NCBI GenBank assembly: GCA_025998955.1
Contig: AP024676.1
Coordinates: forward strand, 2,418,001 to 2,482,000
Source of the DNA: Candidatus Roseilinea sp.
GTDB lineage: Bacteria > Chloroflexota > Anaerolineae > J036 > Brachytrichaceae
Reading direction: 5' to 3'
Length of the DNA stretch: 64,000 bases
Shown: piece by piece, positions 33,147-42,442 of the stretch
Position numbering within the stretch: the stretch's first letter is position 1
Layout: each line of letters starts with the position of its first letter
Notes under the pieces: model-generated
The model's input: the letters and a program-made list of their open reading frames with translations, nothing else
Databases searched by the model: none
Told to the model about the DNA's origin: nothing
Made by a program: the position numbers and the translations under genes

Positions 33147-34676
33147 TCATCGCTCGAGCTGGGCGAAGATCGGTTTGAGCGCCGGATAGAGCTCGCGAAA
33201 ATGAGCATAGGCCTCGTCGTACCGGCGCAGCACGGCCGGGTCATCGCTGGGCGACGTGCGCGAAGTCACACGGATCACAGCATCGCACGCCTCGCGGGTA
33301 TCGCGCCACAGGCCGATGCCGACGCCGGCCAGCAGCGCCACGCCGAATGCGCCGCCCTCTGTCGAATTGACCAGCGTGATGTCGGCCTGAAAGATGTTGG
33401 CCAGCATTTGCCGCCAGATTGCGCTGCGCGCACCGCCGCCGGCAGCGCGCACCTCGTTCACGTGTAGCCCCAGTTCGCGCATCAACTCGATGGAGTCGCG
33501 CAGGCCAAAGCTGATGCCCTCGACCACTGCCCGCGCCAGGTGCGCCTGCGTATGGCGCAGCGTCAAGCCGACGAACGCGCCGCGCGCCAGCGAATCGCGG
33601 TGCGGCGTGCGTTCGCCGGTGAGGTAGGGCAAAAAGATCAACCCCTCCGCGCCGATGGGCACTTCGGCAGCGCTGCTCAGCAACGCCTCGTAGGACTCGA
33701 TCCCATCGCGGCGTGCGACAACATCCGGGTGGCCGTTGGCGACCACATCGCGATGCCAGCGCAGGCTGCCACCCGCAGAGAGCATGACGCCCATGAAGAA
33801 CCACGTCTGTGGCACGGCGTGGCAGAACACCTCGATGGCCGTATCACGGATCGGCGGGTAGTGCTCCACCGAGGCGAACACCACGCCCGACGTGCCCAAT
33901 GTGACGTTGACGATGCCTTCGCGCACCGAACCCAGCCCGACGGCCGCCGCAGGCTGGTCGCCGCTGCCCCCCACGATGGGCGTGCCGGCAGCCAGGCCGG
34001 TCTCACGCGCAGCTACCTCGCTCACCTGCGCCGTCGGCTCGTGGGATTCTGCGCACAACGGCAACCACTCGCGCGGGATCTCGAGCAGGGCCAGCATCTC
34101 ATCCGACCAGCGGCGATGCCGCACATCGAGTAGCGCCATGCCGGTGGCATCGCCGACCTCCGTGGCGAACTCGCCGCTCAGCTTGTAGCGGATGTAGTCT
34201 TTGGGCAGCAGCACGTGCGCCACGCGCGCATAGACATCCGGCTCGTGTTCACGCACCCAGAGGATCTTCGGCGCGGTGTAGCTGGGGCTGGGAATGTTGG
34301 CGATCAGTTCGCGCGTGCGCATCGGCCCACCGGCGCGCCGCACCAGTTCATCGCACTGCGCCGCCGTGCGTTGGTCGTTCCACAAAATCGCCGGGCGCAG
34401 CACATTGCCCGCGCGGTCGAGCAGCGTCAGCCCGTGCATCTGGCCGCTCAGGCCGATGCCGCGCACATCTCGCCCCGAGACATTCGCCTTCGCCAGCACT
34501 TGGCGAATCGCTTCCGTGGTGCCACGCCACCAATCCGCAGGGTCCTGTTCGCTCCACAGCGGTCGAGGGATGCTGAGCGGATACTCGACCGTCGCGCTGG
34601 CGAGCGTATCCCCGCTCTCGTTAATAAGCAACGCTTTGACAGCCGTCGTGCCGAGGTCAATGCCAAGCAACGTCAT
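33147..34676 (-). CDS. xylB: Xylulokinase-like FGGY kinase
   Basis: 509 residues, the usual length for XylB. The N-terminal phosphate loop is GIDLGTTAVKALL, the substrate region reads GLSGQMHGLTLLD and ILWNDQRT as in D-xylulose kinases, and the second domain has GGSGDQPAAAVGLG and AAGGGARS. It should phosphorylate D-xylulose or a similar ketose with ATP. It follows the GpsA-type gene by 6 bp and precedes importer 2, suggesting pentitol or pentulose use. Confidence 0.8.
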   Translation of the reverse strand: MTLLGIDLGTTAVKALLINESGDTLASATVEYPLSIPRPLWSEQDPADWWRGTTEAIRQVLAKANVSGRDVRGIGLSGQMHGLTLLDRAGNVLRPAILWNDQRTAAQCDELVRRAGGPMRTRELIANIPSPSYTAPKILWVREHEPDVYARVAHVLLPKDYIRYKLSGEFATEVGDATGMALLDVRHRRWSDEMLALLEIPREWLPLCAESHEPTAQVSEVAARETGLAAGTPIVGGSGDQPAAAVGLGSVREGIVNVTLGTSGVVFASVEHYPPIRDTAIEVFCHAVPQTWFFMGVMLSAGGSLRWHRDVVANGHPDVVARRDGIESYEALLSSAAEVPIGAEGLIFLPYLTGERTPHRDSLARGAFVGLTLRHTQAHLARAVVEGISFGLRDSIELMRELGLHVNEVRAAGGGARSAIWRQMLANIFQADITLVNSTEGGAFGVALLAGVGIGLWRDTREACDAVIRVTSRTSPSDDPAVLRRYDEAYAHFRELYPALKPIFAQLER

Positions 34677-34682
34677 GGTGTG

Positions 34683-35735
34683 TCACTCCGTGTCATGGAA
34701 GAATGCGTCCCAGGGTATCTCAACCGGCGCGCCGTGACAAACGATGTCTATAACTGCCAGCATGAGCGGCAGCTTGCGCGCGTCGAGCTTGCCGGCGCGG
34801 ATCATGGCATGCACGGTATCGCCCACCGCTTCGGCCAGCATCGCGCCCTCGACCGACTCGTTGGGCATATGCTCTGCCTTGGCCTGCGCATACGGCATAC
34901 CCAACCCCAACAACCGGCCCATGCGGCTGTTGCGCCCCCCCTGACAAGTCACATACAGGTCACCGGCGCCGGGGAGGGTGTAGACCGAGCGCATATCTCC
35001 ACCCAGATGGCGCACCAAATAGTCTGTCTCATACAGGCCCTGGGCGAAGATAGCAGCAGCGAGATTGTGCATCTGCGCGCCGTTGCCGGCAATGCCATCG
35101 CGCTCCAGCAGACCGATCACCAACCCAACGGCCAGCGCATACAAATTCTTCAGCGCCACACACACCTCGAGGCCGACCAGATCGGTGCTGGTCCACACGT
35201 GATAGTAAGGCGTGCGCAACGCGGCAGCCAGCGCGTTCAACTTCTGCACGTCGGAGCCGCCGAGCACCACACAGCTATGCCGGCGCGCCGCCAGTTCACC
35301 GGCGATGCACGGGCCGCCGATAGCCATCACGGCAACAGCGCTCGAGCGCGCGGGCAACTGCGACCGGAAGAAGGCCGGTAGGATGTGAAGCGACTCACCA
35401 TCGCCATACAATCCTTTAGTGAGCATGATGACCGGCACGTCAGGCGGCAACACATCGGCCAGCACATTCGCCGCCCAAGCCACGCCGTGTGAGTTCACCC
35501 CTAACACAACGAGGTCCGCACCCTGAATTGCTTCGCCGAGGCCGGCGATCGGGAACGGCGTCACGGCATCGGGGACGCGCGATTTCAAGCGCGGGTGCAC
35601 GCGCGTTTCGTGAATCTCCTCGATGATGTCTCCATCGAGGTGCGTGCCGACGAGGTGGACGGTGTGACCGGCGTCGGCGATGGGCATCGTGAACGCTGTG
35701 CCCATCACACCGGCGCCCAGAACGACGATCTTCAT
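34683..35735 (-). CDS. GpsA-type NAD(P)-dependent polyol-phosphate dehydrogenase
   Basis: 350 residues. The Rossmann motif VLGAGVMGTAF opens the protein. The catalytic Lys lies in VALKNLYALAVGL, as in glycerol-3-phosphate dehydrogenase (GpsA), followed by PGAGDLYVTCQGGRNSRMG. GpsA normally makes sn-glycerol-3-phosphate for lipids. Here it lies between a kinase and a polyol dehydrogenase in a catabolic run, so it may oxidise an imported polyol phosphate instead, though a lipid role cannot be excluded. Confidence 0.75.
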   Translation of the reverse strand: MKIVVLGAGVMGTAFTMPIADAGHTVHLVGTHLDGDIIEEIHETRVHPRLKSRVPDAVTPFPIAGLGEAIQGADLVVLGVNSHGVAWAANVLADVLPPDVPVIMLTKGLYGDGESLHILPAFFRSQLPARSSAVAVMAIGGPCIAGELAARRHSCVVLGGSDVQKLNALAAALRTPYYHVWTSTDLVGLEVCVALKNLYALAVGLVIGLLERDGIAGNGAQMHNLAAAIFAQGLYETDYLVRHLGGDMRSVYTLPGAGDLYVTCQGGRNSRMGRLLGLGMPYAQAKAEHMPNESVEGAMLAEAVGDTVHAMIRAGKLDARKLPLMLAVIDIVCHGAPVEIPWDAFFHDTE

Positions 35736-35737
35736 GG

Positions 35738-35768
35738 ATGGATTCGACAGGATGAACAGGATAAATCT
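35738..35768. repeat. GGATTCGACAGGATGAACAGGAT spacer word
   Basis: Three imperfect GGATNNACAGGAT-like units fill the short gap between the GpsA-type start and the dehydrogenase stop, again leaving no Shine-Dalgarno for the downstream gene. Confidence 0.5.
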
Positions 35769-35771
35769 ACT

Positions 35772-36788
35772 TCAAGACGGCGCAATGACGACTTTCGACG
35801 CACGCCCATGATGCACGAGTTCGAACGCCTGGTGGGCTTCGGCCATCGAGAAGGTATGGCTGATCAACTGCTCGAACGGGTAACCGTGCGCTGCGATGAA
35901 TTGCATCGCACGGCGCAGGCCGCCGGGTGTGGCCGAATAGCTGGTGAGGATGTTGATCTCGCGCAGGAAGGCCGGCCAAAAGTCCAGCGCGAGTTGCGTC
36001 CCCGGCTTGCCGCCGAAGAGCATGAGTGACCCACCATCGCGCACCGCGCGCAGGGCCATCTCGAAGGTGACCTGGTCCAGCGCCGTGAGGATGACCAGGT
36101 CCACACCGCGACCCTCGGTATGCGCGCGGCAGAGCGCAGGCACCTCGTCGGAGGCGAGTGCACCAGCCAACGCACCCCACTGCCGAGCGAGTGCAATTCG
36201 CTCGGGCCGCACATCACAGACGAGCGCACGCACACCCATCTCGCTCAGCAACGGCAGGAAGAGAATGCCGATCGCGCCGACGCCGACGACCAGGCATGTG
36301 TCACCGGCCGTCAACGGCGCGCGGTCGAGGGCGCGCAAGCAACAAGCCAACGGCTCCATGAACACCGCGCGCAAGTCAGGCACATGATCCGGAATCGGCA
36401 CGACGGTGTGCTGCACATGCAACGCCGAGAGGCGAATGAACTCGCTGAAGCCGCCTGGCTCGATATTAGTGCGCTTGAACTGTGGATCCATTGTCTCGCT
36501 GCCGCGGCGGGAGTAATGCGATTGGAGATCGGGGACATGATGCGCAAAGGCAATACGCTGGCCAGGGCGAAAGGAGGTCACGCCTTCGCCCACTTCGGCC
36601 ACCACACCCACGCATTCATGGCCCAACTTCTGGGGCTTGGCGTAGCCGGGGTTGTAAATCTTCAGCGCGTCCGTGCCGCACACGCCGCAGGCCGTCAGGC
36701 AGGCAATGATTTCGCCGGCGCCAGGCCGAGGTCGCTCGCCTTCTAGACACGCTACCGTGTCATCCGCCGTGCACAGCAGATACTTCAT
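35772..36788 (-). CDS. MDR-family polyol dehydrogenase lacking the structural zinc site
   Basis: 338 residues. Catalytic zinc ligands are in CGVCGTD (C37) and GHECVG (H57, E58), and the Rossmann part has VGVGAIGILF. In relatives the loop after HHVP carries four cysteines with C-x2-C-x2-C-x7-C spacing. At exactly those positions this protein has Asp87, Ser90, Ser93 and Asp101 (HHVPDLQSHYSRRGSETMD), so the structural zinc is lost while the rest of the loop is conserved. It likely oxidises a sugar alcohol to a ketose with NAD. It overlaps the cupin gene by 4 bases. Confidence 0.85.
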   Translation of the reverse strand: MKYLLCTADDTVACLEGERPRPGAGEIIACLTACGVCGTDALKIYNPGYAKPQKLGHECVGVVAEVGEGVTSFRPGQRIAFAHHVPDLQSHYSRRGSETMDPQFKRTNIEPGGFSEFIRLSALHVQHTVVPIPDHVPDLRAVFMEPLACCLRALDRAPLTAGDTCLVVGVGAIGILFLPLLSEMGVRALVCDVRPERIALARQWGALAGALASDEVPALCRAHTEGRGVDLVILTALDQVTFEMALRAVRDGGSLMLFGGKPGTQLALDFWPAFLREINILTSYSATPGGLRRAMQFIAAHGYPFEQLISHTFSMAEAHQAFELVHHGRASKVVIAPS

Positions 36789-37186
36789 GGCTGAGGCGGG
36801 GCGTTCTCCTTCTTCGGCGGAATCACGCAGATGAAGCCCAGCGGCTGATCGGGCAGCGCCTTGAACTGATGGATTTCATTCGGCTCGATGAACACCGCAT
36901 CGCCGATACCGATCGAATGCCACGTGTCGCCGAGCAACACCTGGCCGCCGCCATGCACGATGACCACTCCGTGCGGATGAGCGTGGCTCTCGTAGGACGA
37001 GTGGCCACCGGGCGGGATGGTGAAGTAGCGGATGACGAAATCCTGGGCGCCTTCGTCGCGGCCGATCAGAATGCGGCGCACGGCGCCCGGCGCTGCGCCG
37101 CCCTCATACACGTGCGCCTTGACCGTGGCGTAGTCCCACGTGCCTGCAGCGTTGAGTTGATGATGGATCGTACCCATGGGCTTCAC
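36785..37186 (-). CDS. Cupin-domain protein
   Basis: 133 residues from GTG 37186 (ATG 37177 is an alternative). A single cupin barrel has metal-binding residues in GGHSSYESHAHPHGVVI and HQF near EIHQFKAL. Small cupins may be sugar isomerases, epimerases or ligand sensors. It overlaps the FGGY kinase stop and the dehydrogenase start by 4 bases each, so the three are translationally coupled. The function is unassigned, but it probably acts on the same substrate. Confidence 0.8.
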   Translation of the reverse strand: MKPMGTIHHQLNAAGTWDYATVKAHVYEGGAAPGAVRRILIGRDEGAQDFVIRYFTIPPGGHSSYESHAHPHGVVIVHGGGQVLLGDTWHSIGIGDAVFIEPNEIHQFKALPDQPLGFICVIPPKKENAPPQP

Positions 37187-38712
37187 TCGTCGCGGGTCAG
37201 CTCGGTCAGCCGATCCACGTAGGGGCGGACGGCCGGGAAGAGGTGGACGTACACTTCGCGATAGAGTTTGTCATACTGTGCGAACACCTCCGGGCGCGGG
37301 TCGAAGCGCTGGCCGGTGCGGGTCATCGCTGCTGCGGCGGCGCGGATGTCGGGATACCAGCCGACGGCGGTTGCGGCGAGAATACCGGCGCCCAGGCAGG
37401 TGGCCTCGGCTGTCTCCGAGCGCACGACCGGCACGCGGGTCACGTCGGCCATGATCTGGCACCATAGCGCGCTCTTGCTGCCGCCGCCCATCGTGACGTA
37501 CTCGTCGAGCTGCGCGCCGGTCGCCTTCATCACGGCGTCGCCGGCCAGCCGTTGCTCGAAGGCGATGCCTTCGAGGATGGCGCGATAGAAGTGCTCCCGG
37601 CCGTGCGCGCCCGTCCAGCCGATGGTGATGCCGGTGGCAGCCGGATCCCAATACGGGTTCATCACGTTGTTCCAATATGGCACGAGCATCAAGCCGGCGC
37701 TGCCGGGCGGCAGCTTGGCCGCCGCCGCCTCCAGGATTTCCTCCGCCACCAGCGGCAGATTGGTATGACGCAGATCATGGGCGAATTTCTCCACGAACCA
37801 ACTGAGGGTGAACACGCCGCCCTTCAGCGCATGCTCCAGGAAGTAAGCGCCCGGCAACGGCGCGCTCATCGTGCGGAAGGCGAGGTCGCACACATACGTC
37901 GGGCTGAAGAAGCCGCCGATGATGCACGTGCCTAGGTTGAGATAGGCGCGTTCGGGCGTGGTAATGTTCGCGCCGAGGCCGGCCGATTGGCCATCGCCCA
38001 GGCCGGCGATTACAGGCAGCCCTTCGCGTAAGCCAATTGCGGCAGCCGCTTCGGCGGTCACGCGGCCGATTGCCTGTCCGACCGGTATCAGCTCGCTGAG
38101 CTGGTCTTCGCGCAGGCCGCTGGCGGCGATAACCTCGTGCGACCACGCGCCGCGCTGCATGTCCAGCAGGCCGGTGGGGTCGGCGCAGGCAGGGCTGGTG
38201 CGGTAATGGCCGGTCAGACGATGCACCAGGAAGGCATGCACGTCGAGGACCTTATGCGCGCGGCGCAATGCCTCCGGCTCGTGCTGCCGCAGCCACAGCA
38301 TCTTGGTCATAGAAATGGTGACCGAGAGCGGTTTGCCGCTGATCTGATGCAGGCGGTCTTTGCCGATGAGGCGCTCGACGTCGGCCAGTTGCGGCCGGCT
38401 GCGCTCGTCCATCCAGGTGATCGCGTTGCGGATCGGGCAACCGTTGCGATCCACCAGCACGAAGGTCTCGCGTTGATGGGTCAGGCAGATCGCCTCGGCG
38501 CGGCTCAGGTCGAGTTGCGCGCCGAGGTCGCGCAGCGCGCGAACCAGTCCTTCCCACCAGCGCTCGGCGTCTTGCTCATACCAGCCGATCTGCGGCGAGA
38601 GGAGTTGGAACGACGCGCGACCCTCGGCCAGCGCGCGGCCTTGGCGGTCCCAGGCAATGGCCTTGCACGACGTAGTGCTGCTATCAACGCCGATGACGAA
38701 GGTGTTCGACAT
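37183..38712 (-). CDS. FGGY-family carbohydrate kinase
   Basis: 509 residues. The phosphate loop is GVDSSTTSCKAI. The substrate segment reads CLTHQRETFVLVD and ITWMDERSR, closer to glycerol or polyol kinases than to XylB. The C-terminal domain has GLGDGQSAGLG and TMGGGSKSALW. Substrate not determined: a pentulose, erythritol or other polyol are all possible. It leads the coupled kinase-cupin-dehydrogenase trio that follows importer 3. Confidence 0.85.
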   Translation of the reverse strand: MSNTFVIGVDSSTTSCKAIAWDRQGRALAEGRASFQLLSPQIGWYEQDAERWWEGLVRALRDLGAQLDLSRAEAICLTHQRETFVLVDRNGCPIRNAITWMDERSRPQLADVERLIGKDRLHQISGKPLSVTISMTKMLWLRQHEPEALRRAHKVLDVHAFLVHRLTGHYRTSPACADPTGLLDMQRGAWSHEVIAASGLREDQLSELIPVGQAIGRVTAEAAAAIGLREGLPVIAGLGDGQSAGLGANITTPERAYLNLGTCIIGGFFSPTYVCDLAFRTMSAPLPGAYFLEHALKGGVFTLSWFVEKFAHDLRHTNLPLVAEEILEAAAAKLPPGSAGLMLVPYWNNVMNPYWDPAATGITIGWTGAHGREHFYRAILEGIAFEQRLAGDAVMKATGAQLDEYVTMGGGSKSALWCQIMADVTRVPVVRSETAEATCLGAGILAATAVGWYPDIRAAAAAMTRTGQRFDPRPEVFAQYDKLYREVYVHLFPAVRPYVDRLTELTRDE

Positions 38713-38779
38713 GGGGGGAAGGGCGCTCTCGGCTTCTCGCGCGGAGAAACCGAGAGCGCGGCTGAACGGAGACGATGGG

Positions 38780-40348
38780 CTAGGCGACGACGCCGTACTC
38801 GCGCATGGCTTGCAGCGCCTTCTCGGTTTTTTCCTGAATGGCCTTCAGGGTGTCCTCAATGCTCTGCTGCTTGGTGGTCATCTTGCCGTACTCGACGGCG
38901 TTCACGTCGTTGGCCAGCGCAGCCCACTGCGGCAGGTGCGGCTCGGTGCCCATGCGCGTTTCGATGGCGCGCTTGGTCACCTCGAAGTGGCGGGTGGTGC
39001 CGGGCACGACCTTGTTGTTCTCCAACACGCGCGGATCGGTGTAGTTGCTGGCGCGGATGGGCACATTGGCGCCTTGGGCGTTGGCGCGCGCGGTCAGGTC
39101 GGCGCTGGTGGCCCACTGCAAGAAGATCCAAGCTGCATCAGGGTTGGGCGCGTACTTGCTGATAGCCAGGCACGAGCCGCCCTGGTGGCTGATGCCGGGC
39201 GTCTCGTCATAGCCGCACTGTTCGCGTGGGCGTAGCTTGACCTCCTTGGGGCAGTCGGCGGGTTCCACCAGCCCGACAACCTTACTGCGCGAAGGATCGT
39301 CAAAGCCGGGGAAGAACTCGCCCCACGAGATGAAGACGCCGGCCTTGCCCTGGGTGAAGGCATCGCCCTGGCCGCCCCAGTCCCAACCGGTCACGCCGGG
39401 GTCCATGTATTTGCCCAACTCCATCATGTAGCGCATGCCCTCGACGTTTTCCTCGATGGTGTAGATCGGCTTGCCATCAGCGTCGAAGTGTGCACCGCCA
39501 TGCGACCACATCCAGGCCGTGGCGTCGCACTGCAAGGCATAGTGGCCGGACTTCCACTGACCCACCGTGCCCATGATGCCTTCGCTGCTCTTGGCTTCGT
39601 GGATGGCCTTGACGACATCCATGTACTCCTGCATCGTGGTCGGCACCTTCAGCTTCAGCTCATCGAAGATGTCCTTGCGGTACATCATGATGAAGATCGG
39701 GATGTCGAACGGCACGCCGATCTTAGTGCCTTTGTAGCTGGCGATGTCACGCACCAGTTGCGGCAGGAAGTCATCGAAGTTATAGTCAGGGTAGGCCAGG
39801 TCGGTCTTGGCAAGCAATTCGTCAACGGGGATGGAGTCGTTCACGAAGCGGCCAAGCCAGGCCTGGTCCCAATAGTAGATGTCGCTCTGCCCCTTGCCGC
39901 CGGTCGCGCCCACCACCGTGTCTTGGATGGTCTTGGCCAGCACCTGATCGAGCGGCACGATCTCCCAGTCCACTTCGATGCCGGTCAACGGCGTGAACTC
40001 TTCCTTCATCAGCTTGCTGATGACGAGGCCGGGCGAGGTGTTCTCCGACACGATCTTGATGCGCGTGCCTTTGAACTTCCCACCGACCTCCTTGAGGAAC
40101 TGCTGCTGTGGGGTGAGGCTGCCGGTGGCGGCATCTGCCTTGGGCGCCTCGGGCGCGACGGTTGGGGCAGTCTCGGCCGGGGCCGCCGGTCGGGCCGGCG
40201 CGCAGCCACCCAGATACCAAGCGCTGCTGAAGCCAAAGCCGGCCAACGCCGCGGCACGGATGAACTCGCGGCGGTTGATCTTGCCGGCGCGCAGCTTCTC
40301 GGCCATCTTGGCGACATACAAACGTTGCTGACGATCTCGTTCGTTCAT
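38780..40348 (-). CDS. Tat-exported sugar-binding lipoprotein (importer 3)
   Basis: 522 residues from ATG 40348, chosen because GAGGAGG lies 9-10 bases upstream; ATG 40354 would be too close. The N-terminus has a soluble stretch, then a twin-arginine motif INRREFIRA, a hydrophobic region and a lipobox LGGC, so it is probably exported folded and lipidated. The mature part is a CUT1-type binding protein (TRIKIVSENTSPGLVISK...). It follows the two permease genes rather than preceding them as in importers 1 and 2. Confidence 0.85.
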   Translation of the reverse strand: MNERDRQQRLYVAKMAEKLRAGKINRREFIRAAALAGFGFSSAWYLGGCAPARPAAPAETAPTVAPEAPKADAATGSLTPQQQFLKEVGGKFKGTRIKIVSENTSPGLVISKLMKEEFTPLTGIEVDWEIVPLDQVLAKTIQDTVVGATGGKGQSDIYYWDQAWLGRFVNDSIPVDELLAKTDLAYPDYNFDDFLPQLVRDIASYKGTKIGVPFDIPIFIMMYRKDIFDELKLKVPTTMQEYMDVVKAIHEAKSSEGIMGTVGQWKSGHYALQCDATAWMWSHGGAHFDADGKPIYTIEENVEGMRYMMELGKYMDPGVTGWDWGGQGDAFTQGKAGVFISWGEFFPGFDDPSRSKVVGLVEPADCPKEVKLRPREQCGYDETPGISHQGGSCLAISKYAPNPDAAWIFLQWATSADLTARANAQGANVPIRASNYTDPRVLENNKVVPGTTRHFEVTKRAIETRMGTEPHLPQWAALANDVNAVEYGKMTTKQQSIEDTLKAIQEKTEKALQAMREYGVVA

Positions 40349-40489
40349 TTCCATTTCCTCCTCAACTGAACATACAATCCTTGCTTTGGAATCACTGGGT
40401 TGAAAAGAAAAATGCGCTTCCTGGCAGGACATCACCTCCCGGTGTAGTTTCGTCAGTCACAGGACGCCGGCGCATCCCGCGACACAACG

Positions 40490-41485
40490 TCAGCCTTTGA
40501 TGGCGCCCATCGTCAAGCCGCGCACCAGGTTACGCTGCACGATGAGCACGAAGATGAACACCGGCACCATGGCCGTGGTGCTCACGGCAGCCAGCGCGCC
40601 CCACTCGGTGCCGGCTGCCGACACGTCGAATGTAGAGCCGAACACCGGCACGGTGCGGAACTGGGTGCGCGTGACGGTGAGCGTGAGCAAGAACTCGTTC
40701 CACGACGTGATGAAGGCGAGGATGGCGGCGGCGGCCATGCCGGGCAGGGCATAGTGCCAGACCACTTTGCTGAAGGCTTGCCAGCGCGTGCACCCATCCA
40801 CCATCGCGGCTTCGTCCAGGTCGGTCGGGATGTCGTCGAAGAAGCTCTTCAGCAGCAATGTGGAGAGCGGCAGGTTGATGACGACGTGGACGAGCAGCAC
40901 GCCCAGCAGCGAGTCGTAGAGCACGCTCGTCCCTCGACCGAAGATCGAAGAGAACACGCGCTGGTCGGCCTGAGTGTAGAGCCAGAACAGCGGGAACATC
41001 GCCACCACCGGCGGCATCATGCGCGTGCTGAGAATCCACGCGATCAAGCTGCTGCGGCGCTTGAAGTGGAAGCGACTGAGCGCGTAGGCGGCCGGCGTAG
41101 CGATAGCGATGGCGATGATGGTGCTCAGCACGCCGATCAGGATGCTATTGACCAGCGAGGGGATGACGTAGTAGTCGCCGGCTGCGCCGTTGAAGACGAT
41201 GCCGGTCTTTGCGCCGATGTTCGGATCCATGCCTAGCACCACCACCTCATACCAATCGAAGATCGGCTCAGAGAGGATGACCGGCGGCCAGGTCATCGTG
41301 TAGGGCAGCGGCTTGACCGACACCAGGAACCAATACACGATGGGCAAGAAGAAGATCAGCGCGATGAACGCGGCGATCGAGGTCTGTACGATAGTCTCGC
41401 GCCGGTGACGGGCGCGGGCGACCCGCTCGGCCTGCTTGGTCTGGGCTTGGGCCACGCCGGTTGCCGGAAGTTGTGTGACAGCCAT
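40490..41485 (-). CDS. CUT1 ABC permease, MalG type (importer 3)
   Basis: 331 residues with six membrane segments. The EAA loop reads LDEAAMVDGCTRWQAFSKVV and the C-terminus LVRGLTMGAIKG matches MalG-type proteins. No ATPase gene belongs to this importer, so it presumably uses one of the MalK-like ATPases encoded at 16547-18712 or 27388-29592, or one outside the window. Confidence 0.9.
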   Translation of the reverse strand: MAVTQLPATGVAQAQTKQAERVARARHRRETIVQTSIAAFIALIFFLPIVYWFLVSVKPLPYTMTWPPVILSEPIFDWYEVVVLGMDPNIGAKTGIVFNGAAGDYYVIPSLVNSILIGVLSTIIAIAIATPAAYALSRFHFKRRSSLIAWILSTRMMPPVVAMFPLFWLYTQADQRVFSSIFGRGTSVLYDSLLGVLLVHVVINLPLSTLLLKSFFDDIPTDLDEAAMVDGCTRWQAFSKVVWHYALPGMAAAAILAFITSWNEFLLTLTVTRTQFRTVPVFGSTFDVSAAGTEWGALAAVSTTAMVPVFIFVLIVQRNLVRGLTMGAIKG

Positions 41486-41510
41486 CTCTATCCTCCTCGA
41501 CAGCTCAAGA

Positions 41511-42413
41511 CTAGAACTTCACTTTGAACGCGCGCATATACACGTTCGTGACAACGATGGCCAGGATCAGCACGACGATGCCGATCACCGACACCATGCC
41601 CCACTCGATGCTCTTGTGCATGCGGTAGGCATAGTGGCTGATCGTCTCGGAGTTGCCGCCGGGCCCGCCGCTGGTCATGATGGCGACGTAGTCGAACAGG
41701 CGCAGCAAGTCAACGATGCGGAACAGGATGACGACGGCGAGCACGCTGCGCAGCAGTGGCAACTTCACTTCCCAGAACAACTGCCAGCGATTCGCACCGT
41801 CCACGATGGCGGCTTCGAGCGGCTCGTGCGGCAGCGCTTTTAAGCCGGCCAGCACGATTAGCGCGACAAACGGCGTCCACTGCCAGATGTCGGCGATCAG
41901 GATGGCCAACAGCACATTGCGCCCGGTGCCGCCGATCAGCGGCTCGGATCGCTCGATGACGCCGAGCGCATAAAGAATGTTGGAGATGATGCCGTAGTCG
42001 GCGTTTTGGAGGAAGCGGAACATCAATCCGGCGATCACCGGCGGCACCACCATCGGCAGGATGAACAGCGACTGCCACAGCCCACGCAGCTTCACCCGGC
42101 TGCGGTCGAACGCCAGCGCAATGGCAATCCCCAGCACCAACTCGACGATCAACGCGATGGCGCCATAGGTGAGGGTGATGCGGAACGCTTTGAGAAAGTC
42201 GCTGTTGGTGAACAGGTTGATCCAGTTGTCCGGGAAGTTCCAGCGGAACGCCTTCTCCATCGGGTCGAAGCGATGGAAGCTGATGATGACGTTGAAGATG
42301 AACGGATAGACGCTGTAGATCACCAACAAGATGATGACCGGCAGCAGCCAGATCCAGGGTCCATCGCTGGACCAAAGCGGGATTTTGCGCTTGTGCGCGT
42401 GAACCTCAGTCAT
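41511..42413 (-). CDS. CUT1 ABC permease, MalF type (importer 3)
   Basis: 300 residues with six membrane segments. The EAA loop reads PLEAAIVDGANRWQLFWEV, and GGPGGNSETISHYAYR precedes the last segment. The first gene of importer 3 in transcription order, it lies 30 bp after the E2 acyltransferase gene and may be read from the same message. It has AGGAGG upstream. Confidence 0.9.
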   Translation of the reverse strand: MTEVHAHKRKIPLWSSDGPWIWLLPVIILLVIYSVYPFIFNVIISFHRFDPMEKAFRWNFPDNWINLFTNSDFLKAFRITLTYGAIALIVELVLGIAIALAFDRSRVKLRGLWQSLFILPMVVPPVIAGLMFRFLQNADYGIISNILYALGVIERSEPLIGGTGRNVLLAILIADIWQWTPFVALIVLAGLKALPHEPLEAAIVDGANRWQLFWEVKLPLLRSVLAVVILFRIVDLLRLFDYVAIMTSGGPGGNSETISHYAYRMHKSIEWGMVSVIGIVVLILAIVVTNVYMRAFKVKF

Positions 42414-42442
42414 CCTGACCTCCTCTCTCGGTTATCAACCGC

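Noticed and set aside
34215-35381. A 388-codon open frame opposite the xylulokinase and GpsA-type genes
   Set aside because: Shadow of two genes with clear motifs; His/Arg/Gln-rich without family features.
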